Shown: one piece after another, positions 1-9,976 of the stretch
Position numbering within the stretch: position 1 is the first letter of the stretch
How the letters are laid out: each line of letters begins with the position of its first letter
From: Lyngbya sp. HA4199-MV5
Lineage (GTDB): Bacteria > Cyanobacteriota > Cyanobacteriia > Leptolyngbyales > Leptolyngbyaceae
Assembly (NCBI GenBank): GCA_019359375.1
Contig: JAHHHL010000006.1
Location: 123,748 to 187,747, forward strand
Direction: 5' to 3'
DNA length: 64,000 nt
Translations under genes and position numbers: made by a program
Notes under the pieces: model-generated
Database searches by the model: none
What the model was told of the DNA's origin: nothing
What the model saw: only the letters and a program-made list of their open reading frames with translations

Positions 1-79
1 CCACGCTTTGAGCTACAAGCATAGATAACAGGATGGTTGCAACAACCATCATCCCAATCAGTGCAGCCTGACGCTTCAT
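1..79 (-). CDS. Partial N-terminus of a secreted or membrane protein (signal-peptide-like start), truncated by window edge
   Basis: Reverse complement from ATG at 79 reads MKRQAALIGMMVVATILLSMLVAQSV..., open to the edge; basic start plus hydrophobic core. Confidence 0.45.
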   Translation of the reverse strand, partial: MKRQAALIGMMVVATILLSMLVAQSV

Positions 80-216
80 GCAAGCCTCTTTTGCTAATAG
101 TCTAAAAATTGCCAGTAATCTGTAACTGCGTATGATAATGGATGCCTATACCGCTGAATAAATTATACTTTGACCGTTAAATAACAGGCTTAAAGATGGC
201 AAGGCACATGCTCTTC

Positions 217-272
217 TTGAAAACAAGAGCTTGAAAACAGGAGCTTGAAAACAAGAGCTTGAGAACAAAGAG
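217..272. repeat. About four tandem copies of a 14-bp unit (ttgaaaacaagagc)
   Basis: 217-230, 231-244, 245-258, then a degenerate copy from 259. Confidence 0.85.
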
Positions 273-316
273 TAATCAGCAAACGCGTCGTATGCTTTCT
301 ATTGATGCTTCAACTT

Positions 317-444
317 ACAGCGGTTTTCATATGGGTTAGCCACAGTGCGTGCGCGAAGCGAGGCTTTGCACTTACATCTTGCTCGCGTCCGTGAGCGAGA
401 CGCGCACACTCTTTGATGTGGCTTATGCAAACGAAAATTGCTGT
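317..444. repeat. Hairpin/MITE-like element with ~28-bp imperfect terminal inverted repeats
   Basis: Left ACAGCGGTTTTCATATGGGTTAGCCACA; right end reverse complement ACAGCAATTTTCGTTTGCATAAGCCACA (21/28 identical by eye); related element at 27729-27810. Confidence 0.6.
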
Positions 445-1233
445 ATGTGTATGTTCAAAAATGTATGCCTGATCCTACAAGCTCACCCCTTGCTCATTCC
501 CTCAACGCACTGGTACACCAAAAACCCTCCTCGTTGAGAGAAGGGCTGAGGTAGGACCATGAAGTGCGTTGAAACAAAACGTGCATCGGAACAAGCGTCA
601 AGGATGGTTAACTGCCACATCACTGGGCGCTTTGGTGCTGCGTAGCGTTTGAAATCATGGCGAGAGCCTGCGATCGCTACCTAACTAACGGGCTCCACGC
701 TTGTGTAAGGACGCAAGAAGCTGTGGACGCACCTGCTTTGCCCACAGGTCAAAATTAAACTCATTTGCATTGCTGCCAACGGGTTCAGCAGTCTTCTTTT
801 GTTCGTTCTCAGCTTTACTTTTCATACAGTTCCCAAGTGTCTCTCTAAGTTACTCTGAAGCAAAACAGGGGTAAGAGTCTACGCCCTGGGGCATAATTTG
901 TGCCAAACCATGCAACCAACGCAATTGCTCAATGTCCTTTGCGCATACCGTCCGTCAGAACAGGCAACGGTGTTGCATCTAATCAAAGCTTGACCTGCGG
1001 CTGCACGCTACTAACGGCTTTCGGGAGTAGGGTTCTGTGGCATCAACTACAGAATCATTTTAAAGGCTGGAGCCTGAGCTATGGTTAAGCTTTGGTGAAT
1101 GTTCAGCGAATCTAGAATGCCCCTCATCAGTCATAAAACCCCATCTCTCAAAGAAATGTTTTCAGCTCCCTCTGGAGTGACTGACAACCTTAAGGGGAAG
1201 TCCATCACAATGAATTTAGTCCCTGTGTAAGGA

Positions 1234-1824
1234 TTAGCTGGTTTTAAGCACCTGTTTAATTTGCTCGATCGTCCGTTCTGTAACTTGCTCTGGCGTTTCA
1301 TCTTCATGCTGACGAATGCACACATCTGCTTGCGCGTAGAGAGACTGCCGCTGCTCAAGAAGCAACTGGAGCTTAGCTGCTGGGTCGGTATCTTGGAGTA
1401 AAGGGCGCGTCTGATCTGTCTGTAACCGCATGTGGAGTTGCGCGACTGGAACATCAAGCCACACAACAATGCCGTGACGCAGATAGCCCCAGTTTTCGCG
1501 CTTGAGGACAATACCACCACCTGTTGCGATCGCGGATCGTGTATAGGCTGATAACTCTGCCAAAACCTGACTTTCGAGGGTGCGAAAGGCTTCTTCTCCT
1601 GACTGTGCAAACAGGTCACGAATCGACAGTCCGGCGACGCGCTCAATGATCTGATCAGTATCAAAAAAGCGGTAGTGGAGCCTTGCTGCCAAATGTTGCC
1701 CGATCGTGGTCTTCCCTGCCCCCATCATGCCAATGAGGTAAAGGTTCGTACCTTTTAAGAAATCACTCACACGCCAACGCCCAAGCCAAATTGCTTTTGT
1801 CAGAATACCGCGATCGCGCTCCAC
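1234..1824 (-). CDS. aroK: Shikimate kinase
   Basis: LYLIGMMGAGKTTIGQHLAARL Walker A, DTDQIIE, ATGGGIV motifs. Confidence 0.93.
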   Translation of the reverse strand: MERDRGILTKAIWLGRWRVSDFLKGTNLYLIGMMGAGKTTIGQHLAARLHYRFFDTDQIIERVAGLSIRDLFAQSGEEAFRTLESQVLAELSAYTRSAIATGGGIVLKRENWGYLRHGIVVWLDVPVAQLHMRLQTDQTRPLLQDTDPAAKLQLLLEQRQSLYAQADVCIRQHEDETPEQVTERTIEQIKQVLKTS

Positions 1825-1938
1825 CTGGCACCCGCCACCTCAGCGCTTCACCATCTAACTCCTGCGGCTCGCTTCCCCTGATCCCTCTGCTTCTCTAGCC
1901 CAACCTCTGCCTCCTTCCACCCTACAGCCTTCGTTCCT

Positions 1939-3597
1939 ATGCGACCACTCACCTCTGCACAGCGTCAGCATCTCTATGTTGAAGCCGCCGCTCGAACAGG
2001 AATCCATCAAGCCATCCTTGCAGCGCTCTACCAGGTGCAAGCGAAACCAGCCCTCACAGAGGGTGAAAGCGGTTTGGGCATTGCTCCTGCAAACCAGATT
2101 GTTTTGGAGCAGGTTGATACCTTCCCAGCCCAAGTGAACTACGCAGCCCACACCATTCGTAGCCTGATCCATCACCTGACGGATGAAGGCTGGCAAAGTG
2201 CAGAGCTGTGGCATGTAGAGCAAGGACGCTACACAAACAGGTTTGTACAGGCGATCGCGGCAGGCTATACAGCACCGTCCAGCGACCCAACAGCGGCACT
2301 CTTAGAAGCAAGCGACGCAGACAACTTATTACAGGCATACGTTGATCATTGGACAGCAGACGCTCAACGCGTAGGACTATCAGGATCGCTTGCAGGTCTT
2401 GATGCTGCCTTGATTGCGTTTTTAGAGCCATTGCCCCGCTGCTATTTCAGCCTGCCTTACCAGCGGAATGCGTTAGTGGAAGCTGCTCGCTTGTGGCACC
2501 AGTTGGATACACCCGCAGCTACGATCGCAGCCCTCTTGATCGAGCCATTCACTCAGGGAGCAATCGCAGACGATGCCCAGCTTGATCTGGCGTTACGGCA
2601 GTTTGCATCGCGCATCGCCTCTGACTATGCTGGTTACCCTTACCAGAGAGAAGCCCTGCTACGCCTGACACAGCTCTGGCACCAGTTAGACTCACGCGAA
2701 GCCGCGATCGCCTCTCTTTTGCATCATCGTTTACCCATGCTCGACTTCAATAGCCTTGATGCTGCTTTGATGGCGATCGTTCAGCGCCTTCCCCAACACT
2801 ATGAAGGCAAAGGCGACCAACGCAATGCTCTTGTTGAAGCTTTTCGCCTCTGGCATCAGCAAGATAGCCGCAGTGAGTCTCTGATCGCACTTGGCATCAA
2901 TCCTGACCTTTTCACCACAGCCGACCCATCCCAGGCTACCATCACCCATGCAGCCGTTCAGCTAGATCAGGCATTGCTGGACTTCTTCCACCGTCTGCCG
3001 CTTTTTTACACAGGTACTAAGGTTCAACGAGATGCGTTGCTGCGGCTCACTCAGCTTTGGCGATCGATCAACACACCAGAACAAGCTCTGCAATCATTGC
3101 TAAATGACCTTAAGCACATGGCAACAGCGCAACGCGATACGCCAGAAGCTACGCCCATCCCCACTTCGCTCCCTTTACCAACTCGCCCCGATCGCTGGAC
3201 TCCAGACACGCTTCAACTCCATGCGTCCATTATCCCCAATGGCAGCTTTACCTGGGCAGAGGCAACTAGCGGCGGTGTCAGAATGCCATCGAATCAGTCT
3301 GCCGTGGACGCGATCGTTCGCCTTGCCCAACTCATTCAGCAGGTGCGCGATCGGCTTGATCGTCCGCTTCACATTACAAGCTGGTATGGTGCCCCGGATG
3401 CAACTGCCACCGCCAAAATGATGTCCAACCGCCATTGTTTGGGCGATGCACTCACCTTCTACTGCCACGGACTCACAGGTGCCCAACTCTATTGGTTCTT
3501 AGACCCCTGGTGGACAGGAGGATTAGGGCGTTATGAGTCTTTCCCCTATCTCTGCTATGTCGATGCCCGGGGCGATCGCGCCCGTTGGGTACAGTAA
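1939..3597 (+). CDS. Repeat-containing protein with C-terminal peptidase M15A-like domain
   Basis: Four ~60-aa repeats (e.g. ALIAFLEPLPRCYFSLPYQRNALVEAARLWHQLDTPAATIAALL); C-terminus PLHITSWYGAPDATATAKMMSNRHCLGDALTFYC resembles M15A peptidase motifs. Confidence 0.75.
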   Translation: MRPLTSAQRQHLYVEAAARTGIHQAILAALYQVQAKPALTEGESGLGIAPANQIVLEQVDTFPAQVNYAAHTIRSLIHHLTDEGWQSAELWHVEQGRYTNRFVQAIAAGYTAPSSDPTAALLEASDADNLLQAYVDHWTADAQRVGLSGSLAGLDAALIAFLEPLPRCYFSLPYQRNALVEAARLWHQLDTPAATIAALLIEPFTQGAIADDAQLDLALRQFASRIASDYAGYPYQREALLRLTQLWHQLDSREAAIASLLHHRLPMLDFNSLDAALMAIVQRLPQHYEGKGDQRNALVEAFRLWHQQDSRSESLIALGINPDLFTTADPSQATITHAAVQLDQALLDFFHRLPLFYTGTKVQRDALLRLTQLWRSINTPEQALQSLLNDLKHMATAQRDTPEATPIPTSLPLPTRPDRWTPDTLQLHASIIPNGSFTWAEATSGGVRMPSNQSAVDAIVRLAQLIQQVRDRLDRPLHITSWYGAPDATATAKMMSNRHCLGDALTFYCHGLTGAQLYWFLDPWWTGGLGRYESFPYLCYVDARGDRARWVQ

Positions 3598-3643
3598 CGC
3601 TCGCTCCATGCCATCAACACTCCATCAGGCAGCACAGCATGAG

Positions 3644-3694
3644 CCAGTCACCATCGATTCCCAGTCACTATCGCTTCCCAGTCACTACCGATTC
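3644..3694. repeat. Three tandem copies of a 17-bp unit (ccagtcactatcgattc-like)
   Basis: 3644-3660, 3661-3677, 3678-3694. Confidence 0.85.
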
Positions 3695-3879
3695 AGACAC
3701 GTCCAAACTCAAACAACGATGCTTGAGAATGCGATCGTTGTTTAATGCATCAGAAAGCAAATACAAGCAACGGCTTCTTAACGGTCTTTCTGTCTACAAA
3801 TTAAGGTAGGTTAGTGATGTCAAGCGCGTGATTCAGGGCATTCTACAAATAGAACGAACCGTTTTCATCCCTCACTGCC

Positions 3880-4671
3880 ATGTCAACCCCTATGCTCTTT
3901 GTAGAAACCTGGTTGGCGCAAACGCCTAGCAAGTCCATAAAGCCCAAACCAATCACCACAGAACCTGCAAAGGCTCCGGATGCGAATTCCAATCAGCTAT
4001 GGATGATGACATCTGGCGGGTTGGTGCTGCTCATCGTCATTTTGGGAGTCTTTTCCAAGCTGGCGATGGATAAACTTGCCAAGCAGATGAAATTTGAAAC
4101 GTTTAAGAACCGGGAACTGCAAAAGAAGCTGAAGTTTGCCGTCGAAACGATCGGCAAGATGGAGAAAAACCCCGACCTCATTCACTCACGCGAGTTTAAC
4201 CTCGACTATCTCAGAATGCGGATGGATGAGGAAGTCTTTCACTTTGCCATCCTGAACCAGATCAAGCTGAAGGTTAAAGAAAAGATTTCGGTCGCTCTAC
4301 GTCCCAGTCAAGCCAATCAAGGTGAAATCGGCATTGCCAGCACTGGTAGACAGATTGATGAAATTTTTGACGTGGAATACGAACCCGGCGATCTCCCCAA
4401 AGGCACCAAGCGCGTTCTCTTTCGGGTTGAAATCAAGATCTTTAAGCTTCCCACGCAGCCTACGTCGGTCACGATCGGGCAAATTATTGACTGCATGGAG
4501 ACCTTCCTCAATCCCACCAGCGAACACGACAGTTGGCAACCCACGATTCAAGGACGCATTGCCAACATGCGCTGGGATCAAAAAGCAAAACCAACGCCGC
4601 TGCTGGTGCTAGAGCAAACTCAGGAAGGCTCCAACGTCACCTTCAAAACCACCCGCATGGCACACAATTAA
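3880..4671 (+). CDS. Conserved hypothetical single-pass membrane protein
   Basis: One TM segment (LWMMTSGGLVLLIVILGVFSKLAM) followed by a soluble domain; good coding character. Confidence 0.8.
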   Translation: MSTPMLFVETWLAQTPSKSIKPKPITTEPAKAPDANSNQLWMMTSGGLVLLIVILGVFSKLAMDKLAKQMKFETFKNRELQKKLKFAVETIGKMEKNPDLIHSREFNLDYLRMRMDEEVFHFAILNQIKLKVKEKISVALRPSQANQGEIGIASTGRQIDEIFDVEYEPGDLPKGTKRVLFRVEIKIFKLPTQPTSVTIGQIIDCMETFLNPTSEHDSWQPTIQGRIANMRWDQKAKPTPLLVLEQTQEGSNVTFKTTRMAHN

Positions 4672-4739
4672 GTGTGTAAATTGCAGATCGCGTCACTGTA
4701 TGACAAGCAGTTTGAAGGAGGGAGACAGGCATCAGCTCC

Positions 4740-6353
4740 CTACCACATGCCCCGTTTACCACTGGGGCGGACCGTCATCCAATTAGTTCGTGCCATTGAA
4801 AGTTGATCTTCAGTGAGCTTGGCACCCGTCAGATTAGCACCGCAAAGGTTGGCACCGCGCAGGTTGGCATTCAGTAAATAGGCATGGGACAGGTCAGCCC
4901 CTCGTAAATCAGCCCCTTCTAAATCAGCGTTATTCATGTACGCCTTGATCATATTGGCATCGCGCAGGTTTGCCCGGTTCAAGGTTGCCCGCCCAAAATC
5001 GGCGTTAAAGAGGTTTGCGCCTTGCAGATTAATCTTGCTCAAGTTGGCTTGATGAAAGGTCGCGCCAGACAGATTTGCTTTGGGCAAATTGAGTGAGTTG
5101 AGGTCAAACGAGGCAAAGTCTCGCCGTCCCTTAGAATAGTAACTCTGCAAGCCTTCCGCATCCAGGCGAGTAGGCGGTTTGGTCTTCTCACCCTGACCAT
5201 CTCTGCCTCGACCTGTAGAGTCTTTGCTTTTCAGCGAGGTACTGGCAGCCCCTCTAGAGTCAAAAACACGGCTCCGTGCTGGACCAGATTGAAGGCTCGT
5301 TGCATCGGATTTGATTTGACGTGCTCGAATGGCGGCGGCTGCACGCGAGTGGGGAGAAGACGGGGTGCCCGTGGAGTCAGGACCAAAGCGGTAATCACCT
5401 GGTTTGCGTGCAGCGCTACCTGGCTGCGTAATCATGCTGTTAGCGAGACTGTCCAGGTAGGGTTCCAGGTCAAGTGCTCTAAAGATATCGTCGGCGGACT
5501 GGTAGCGGTGGCGCACTGACACTTCGAGCATCTTTTTCAAAACGCTGATGAAGTGTTCGTTGATGTGGACGTGCTTTTGCCAGAGCAATTCGCCCGTCGA
5601 TGGATCGTAATCCAGATCTTTCGGCGATTTCCCAGTGAGTAAGTAGATACAGGTAACACCTAACGCATAGATATCACTGGCGGGTACAGGGCGCATCGCC
5701 ATTTGTTCGGGCGGGGCAAACCCTGGTGTGCCGATCGCGTAGGACGTAAACGCCGTTTGCTCAGAATTGGTGGAGTTGGGCTGATGCTGGTATTTGACGG
5801 CACCAAAATCAATCAACACCAGCTTGCCATCCTGGGCGCGGCGGATCATATTAGCAGGCTTGATATCGCGGTGAATGACTCGGTTTTTGTGAATATACTC
5901 CAGGACGGGTAAAACCTCGCTCAAAAAGCGCTTGACTTCTTGCTCAATCATCGGACCGTCACGCTTCACTATTTGCTGTAGCGTGAAACCACTGACGTAC
6001 TCTTGTACTAAGTAAAACTCCTGATTCGCTTCAAAATAGTCGAGTAAGCGTGGCACCTGGGGATGATTCCCAATTTGACCTAATGTGCGGGCTTCGCGTT
6101 CAAACAGCTCCCGTGCCATCTGCAAAACGTGAGGAGCGGTGGCACTGGGACGGAGCTGCTTAATGACGCAGTTGGGCTGACCGGGCAAAGATTCGTCGAT
6201 CGCCAGAAACGTCGCCCCAAAGCCGCCCTGTCCTAGTGCTTGAATGACCCGGTAGCGATCGTTCAGCAAAATGTTGGAGCCACAGGCTGGACAGATATCA
6301 GCCATGGCAGAGTCTTCAGGATTAGGACAGCTTGGATTTAAGCAGTAGCTCAT
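4740..6353 (-). CDS. Serine/threonine protein kinase with N-terminal Cys motif and C-terminal pentapeptide repeats (SpkB-like architecture)
   Basis: CLNPSCPNPED...CPACG; LGQGGFGATFLA; HRDIKPANMI; IDFGAVK; C-terminal A(D/N)LxxA repeats. Confidence 0.93.
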   Translation of the reverse strand: MSYCLNPSCPNPEDSAMADICPACGSNILLNDRYRVIQALGQGGFGATFLAIDESLPGQPNCVIKQLRPSATAPHVLQMARELFEREARTLGQIGNHPQVPRLLDYFEANQEFYLVQEYVSGFTLQQIVKRDGPMIEQEVKRFLSEVLPVLEYIHKNRVIHRDIKPANMIRRAQDGKLVLIDFGAVKYQHQPNSTNSEQTAFTSYAIGTPGFAPPEQMAMRPVPASDIYALGVTCIYLLTGKSPKDLDYDPSTGELLWQKHVHINEHFISVLKKMLEVSVRHRYQSADDIFRALDLEPYLDSLANSMITQPGSAARKPGDYRFGPDSTGTPSSPHSRAAAAIRARQIKSDATSLQSGPARSRVFDSRGAASTSLKSKDSTGRGRDGQGEKTKPPTRLDAEGLQSYYSKGRRDFASFDLNSLNLPKANLSGATFHQANLSKINLQGANLFNADFGRATLNRANLRDANMIKAYMNNADLEGADLRGADLSHAYLLNANLRGANLCGANLTGAKLTEDQLSMARTNWMTVRPSGKRGMW

Positions 6354-6719
6354 TTAGCATCACTCGCTTTGACGTTGCCTACCGGGGTATCGCTACCCTA
6401 GCTTCATTATCTGTGCAGGAACAGCAAACCGGAGTGTCGTTCATGCGGGTTACCCCTTGAAGAGTTGCTAAAGTTCTTCTGCCTGCGCGTAAAGCTATTG
6501 ATCGTGTCCTTACATCTACGGACTTTGCTGTCTCTTCAAGATACACCCCTGCTTTTAATGTGCCCAAAAGCTAAAGGCGCACAACAGGCTGATAGCTAAT
6601 CCTACTAAGTTATTACTAAAGACCGAGAGAAATTCCGAACGTTTACGATTAATTTTCGCTTCCTTGATTCTCCATTGCTAAAAGGATTTTGAAAAGGTGT
6701 CGAAGGGATTTTGTGGGGA

Positions 6720-6850
6720 AAGGAAGGATGAAGGATAAAAGGCAGAAGGCAGAGGGCAGAAGGGATGAGGGACGAGGGATGAGGGATGAGGGCTAAAGAC
6801 TAAAGGCTAAAAACCTGACCCCTAACCCCTGCCCCCTCACTTCCTGACCG
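6720..6850. repeat. Purine-rich to pyrimidine-rich dispersed repeat element (intergenic, upstream of pheT)
   Basis: ggcagaaggcagagggcagaagg...gagggatgaggg...cctgacccctaacccctgccccctcac. Confidence 0.7.
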
Positions 6851-6908
6851 CTGATGCCGGGGAGAACGGTAGAATAGGTTTGCATAAAGCAAGGTTGGCA
6901 GGCAGGTC

Positions 6909-9437
6909 ATGCGTATTTCTTTAAACTGGTTGAGCGAACTGGTTGACATCACAATGAGTCCGGAAGCGCTGGCAGAAATGCTGACGATGGCAGGGTTTGA
7001 GGTAGAGGAGATTGAGGATCGGCGAGCGTGGGCAGACGGTGTGGTCGTCGGTAAGGTGATCGATCGCCAGCAGCATCCTAATGCCGATCGCTTGAGTGTG
7101 TGTCAGGTGGATATTGGCACGGGAACGCCTTCGACGATTGTCTGTGGTGCGGCGAATGTCAAAGCAGGACTGTTTGTGCCTGTGGCAACCCTGGGTGCCT
7201 TTTTACCGAAAGCTGGGGACGGTCTCAGAATTAAGCCTGCTAAGCTGCGTGGCGTGGCATCAGAGGGCATGATCTGTTCGCTGGCAGAACTCGGTTTAGC
7301 AAAGGACTCAGAAGGGATTCATAGCTTTGAGGGTGATGGGTTGCAGGTGGGCAGCGATGTGCGTCCACTGCTGGGGCTGGATGATGTCATTCTGGACTTG
7401 ACTTCAACGGCAAACCGAGCCGATGCGCTGAGTATGGTGGGCATTGCGCGTGAGGTCGTGGCGCTGACGGGTGCGGCTTTAAAGCTTCCTCAAGCAGCCG
7501 CATCCACCATTCCAACGGGCACAGAATCCTTGACGCTCAAGATCTCTGAACCGCAGGCGTGTCCAACCTACATCGGCACGATCATTGAGCAAGTGACGAT
7601 CGCACCGTCTCCTCCCTGGCTTCAACAGCGTCTACAGGCAGCCGGAACGCGCCCCATCAACAATGTGGTGGACATTACAAACTACATTTTGCTGGAATGG
7701 GGACAACCGTTACACGCGTTTGATGGCGATCAGTTAGGAGCGGTCAGCCATCAGCCGTCAGCGGTCAGCCAGAAGGCAGAAGGCAGAGGGCAGAAGGCAG
7801 AAGGCAAGCTCCTTCACTCCTCACCCCTTACCCCTCACTCCTCACTTCAAATCGGGGTGCGCTTTGCGGAAGCGGGCGAAACGCTCAAAACGCTGGATGG
7901 GCAGACACGATCGCTCCAAGAGCAGACGTTGCTGATCACGGCGGGCAAGGAGCCTGTGGCGCTGGCAGGGGTGATGGGCGGCGAGGCAACGGAAGTGCAT
8001 GCAGGGACACAACGACTTGTGCTAGAGGCGGCTTTGTTTGATGCGGCTGCGATTCGCCGCTCTGCCCGATCGCAGGGGATGCGAACCGAGGCTTCAGCAC
8101 GCTATGAGCGGGGTGTCAATGAGGCTGAGCTGGAAGTTGCCTGTCGTCGTGCGATCGCGCTGATTGGCGAACTGACAGGGGGTGTGGTTGTGGCGCAGAC
8201 GGTTGCAGATGCTCGGAGCAGTCAGCTTTCAACAGTGCGAACAATTGAGTTACGGCTCGATCGGGTCAATCAAATCCTGGGACCTGTCACCGTTGGTGAG
8301 GAACTCGGTGAACTCCAACCGCAAGACATTGAGCGGACTCTCACGGCGTTGGGCTGTGAATTGACGACCGTTACTACCGATCGTGTGTGGTCTGTCACGG
8401 TGCCGCCCTATCGCTACCGGGATCTGGAGCGCGAGATTGATCTCATCGAAGAAATTGCGCGTCTCTACGGGTACAACAATTTTTGCGATACGCTACCCGA
8501 CAAAACCGAAGCCGGGTTCCTCTCGGTTGAACAGGCGCTGGGTCGCAATCTGCGTCAGGCGCTACGGGCGATCGGGCTCACTGAAGTGACCCACTACACT
8601 CTGGGAAAACCGGGTGGCACTCGGCAAATCGTGCTTTCAAATCCACTGTTCGCAGAATATTCTGCCTTGCGAACAAACTTGATAGCAGGACTGATTGATG
8701 CCTTCCAATACAATCTGGAGCAAGGCAACGGTGCCTTAAACGCTTTTGAAATCGGTCGCATCTTCTGGTCTGAGGAGGATGGTTTAAGCGAGGCAGATTC
8801 CGTAGCAGGCATTTTGGGTGGGGATGCCACACGCGGTCAATGGGTGCGCTCTGGTCGGGAGCAACCGCTGACGTGGTTTGAAGCAAAGGGTCTCTTGGAA
8901 AGCGTCTTTCAACGGTTAGGGTTGGCGGTTGAGTATCAGCCTGATCGCCGGGATGAACGCCTCCATCCCGGTCGCACGGCTTCTCTATGGATTCGGGGCA
9001 GTCGGTTAGGCACCTTTGGGCAACTGCACCCCCAACTCCGCCAGGAACGAGGACTACCCGATGAAGTCTACGTGTTTGAACTCGATCTGGATGTGCTGTT
9101 GGATCAACTCGACCAGGATGAAACGCAAGTTCCCATCTTTCAACCCTTCTCCACCTATCCACCGTCCGATCGCGACATTGCCTTCTATGTTTCCACCCAG
9201 GTTTCGGTGGCAGACATTGAGCGCGTGATTACCAAAGTAGGCGGCAGTTTACTGGAAGCGATCGACCTGTTCGATGAATATCGCGGCGAGAATGTCCCAG
9301 CAGAACAACGCAGCTTAGCATTCCGACTCCTGTATCGAGCGGACGATCGTACCCTCAAAGACGAAGACATCGACCCTGTGCATCAACAAGTGCGCGAGGC
9401 GTTAGTGGATAAATTCCGCGTTGATCTGAGAAGCTAG
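6909..9437 (+). CDS. pheT: Phenylalanine--tRNA ligase beta subunit
   Basis: [14 protein letters not shown]; tRNA-binding domain, B3/B4, B5 and FDX-ACB-like C-terminus; contains an unusual 38-aa insertion. Confidence 0.96.
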   Translation: MRISLNWLSELVDITMSPEALAEMLTMAGFEVEEIEDRRAWADGVVVGKVIDRQQHPNADRLSVCQVDIGTGTPSTIVCGAANVKAGLFVPVATLGAFLPKAGDGLRIKPAKLRGVASEGMICSLAELGLAKDSEGIHSFEGDGLQVGSDVRPLLGLDDVILDLTSTANRADALSMVGIAREVVALTGAALKLPQAAASTIPTGTESLTLKISEPQACPTYIGTIIEQVTIAPSPPWLQQRLQAAGTRPINNVVDITNYILLEWGQPLHAFDGDQLGAVSHQPSAVSQKAEGRGQKAEGKLLHSSPLTPHSSLQIGVRFAEAGETLKTLDGQTRSLQEQTLLITAGKEPVALAGVMGGEATEVHAGTQRLVLEAALFDAAAIRRSARSQGMRTEASARYERGVNEAELEVACRRAIALIGELTGGVVVAQTVADARSSQLSTVRTIELRLDRVNQILGPVTVGEELGELQPQDIERTLTALGCELTTVTTDRVWSVTVPPYRYRDLEREIDLIEEIARLYGYNNFCDTLPDKTEAGFLSVEQALGRNLRQALRAIGLTEVTHYTLGKPGGTRQIVLSNPLFAEYSALRTNLIAGLIDAFQYNLEQGNGALNAFEIGRIFWSEEDGLSEADSVAGILGGDATRGQWVRSGREQPLTWFEAKGLLESVFQRLGLAVEYQPDRRDERLHPGRTASLWIRGSRLGTFGQLHPQLRQERGLPDEVYVFELDLDVLLDQLDQDETQVPIFQPFSTYPPSDRDIAFYVSTQVSVADIERVITKVGGSLLEAIDLFDEYRGENVPAEQRSLAFRLLYRADDRTLKDEDIDPVHQQVREALVDKFRVDLRS
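7737..7850. repeat. Dispersed repeat sequence lying in frame inside pheT
   Basis: cagaaggcagaaggcagagggcagaaggcagaaggc...cactcctcaccccttacccctcactcctcac, same vocabulary as the intergenic elements. Confidence 0.8.
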
Positions 9438-9439
9438 AA

Positions 9440-9675
9440 AAGCAGAAGGCAGAGGGCAGAGGGCAGAAGGGGAAGCAGAGGAGGCAGGGGAAGCGAGGTG
9501 CAAGACCATACCGATTCAACGCTTGAAACTCAAAACTCATAACTCTCAAACTGACTACTGACCGCTCAATCAACTCGAAACTCAAAACTCATAACGTCCA
9601 TCCCTCATCCCTCACCCTTCTGCCCTCTGCCTTCTGCTTCCTCTGCTCCCCTCTCCTCTCTCCTCCCCCCTCACC
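9440..9675. repeat. Dispersed purine/pyrimidine imperfect palindrome
   Basis: gcagaaggcagagggcagagggcagaagg on the left pairs with cccttctgccctctgccttctgc on the right; interior repeats gaaactcaaaactcataac twice. Confidence 0.75.
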
Positions 9676-9686
9676 CTACTCAAACC

Positions 9687-9956
9687 ATGACTAAATATGT
9701 TCTCTGGGGCACCTATTGCGACGACGTGTTGGAAAAGCGTGCCCCTCATCGGCAGGCACATCTAGACGGACTGGCGAAACAAAAAGCAGCAGGTGTACTG
9801 GTGACGATCGGTCCCACGAAAGACCTCACAAAAGTCTTTGGCATTTATGAAGCGGCGGATGAAGCCACGGTGCGCCAACTGATCGAGTCTGATCCCTACT
9901 GGCAAAACGGCGTGTGGACAGAGTACACCGTGAAAGAGTGGATTCAGGCGCTGTAG
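9687..9956 (+). CDS. YciI-like family protein
   Basis: RQAHLDGLAKQKAAGVLVTIGPT...VRQLIESDPYWQNGVWTEYTVKEW. Confidence 0.85.
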   Translation: MTKYVLWGTYCDDVLEKRAPHRQAHLDGLAKQKAAGVLVTIGPTKDLTKVFGIYEAADEATVRQLIESDPYWQNGVWTEYTVKEWIQAL

Positions 9957-9976
9957 AAACGTTCCATGAAACGTCC

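Noticed and set aside
1131-1664. 177-aa minus-strand ORF
   Set aside because: Out-of-frame shadow of aroK; low-complexity composition, no domain
8578-9162. 194-aa minus-strand ORF inside pheT
   Set aside because: Antisense shadow of pheT; Pro/Arg-rich, no recognisable fold
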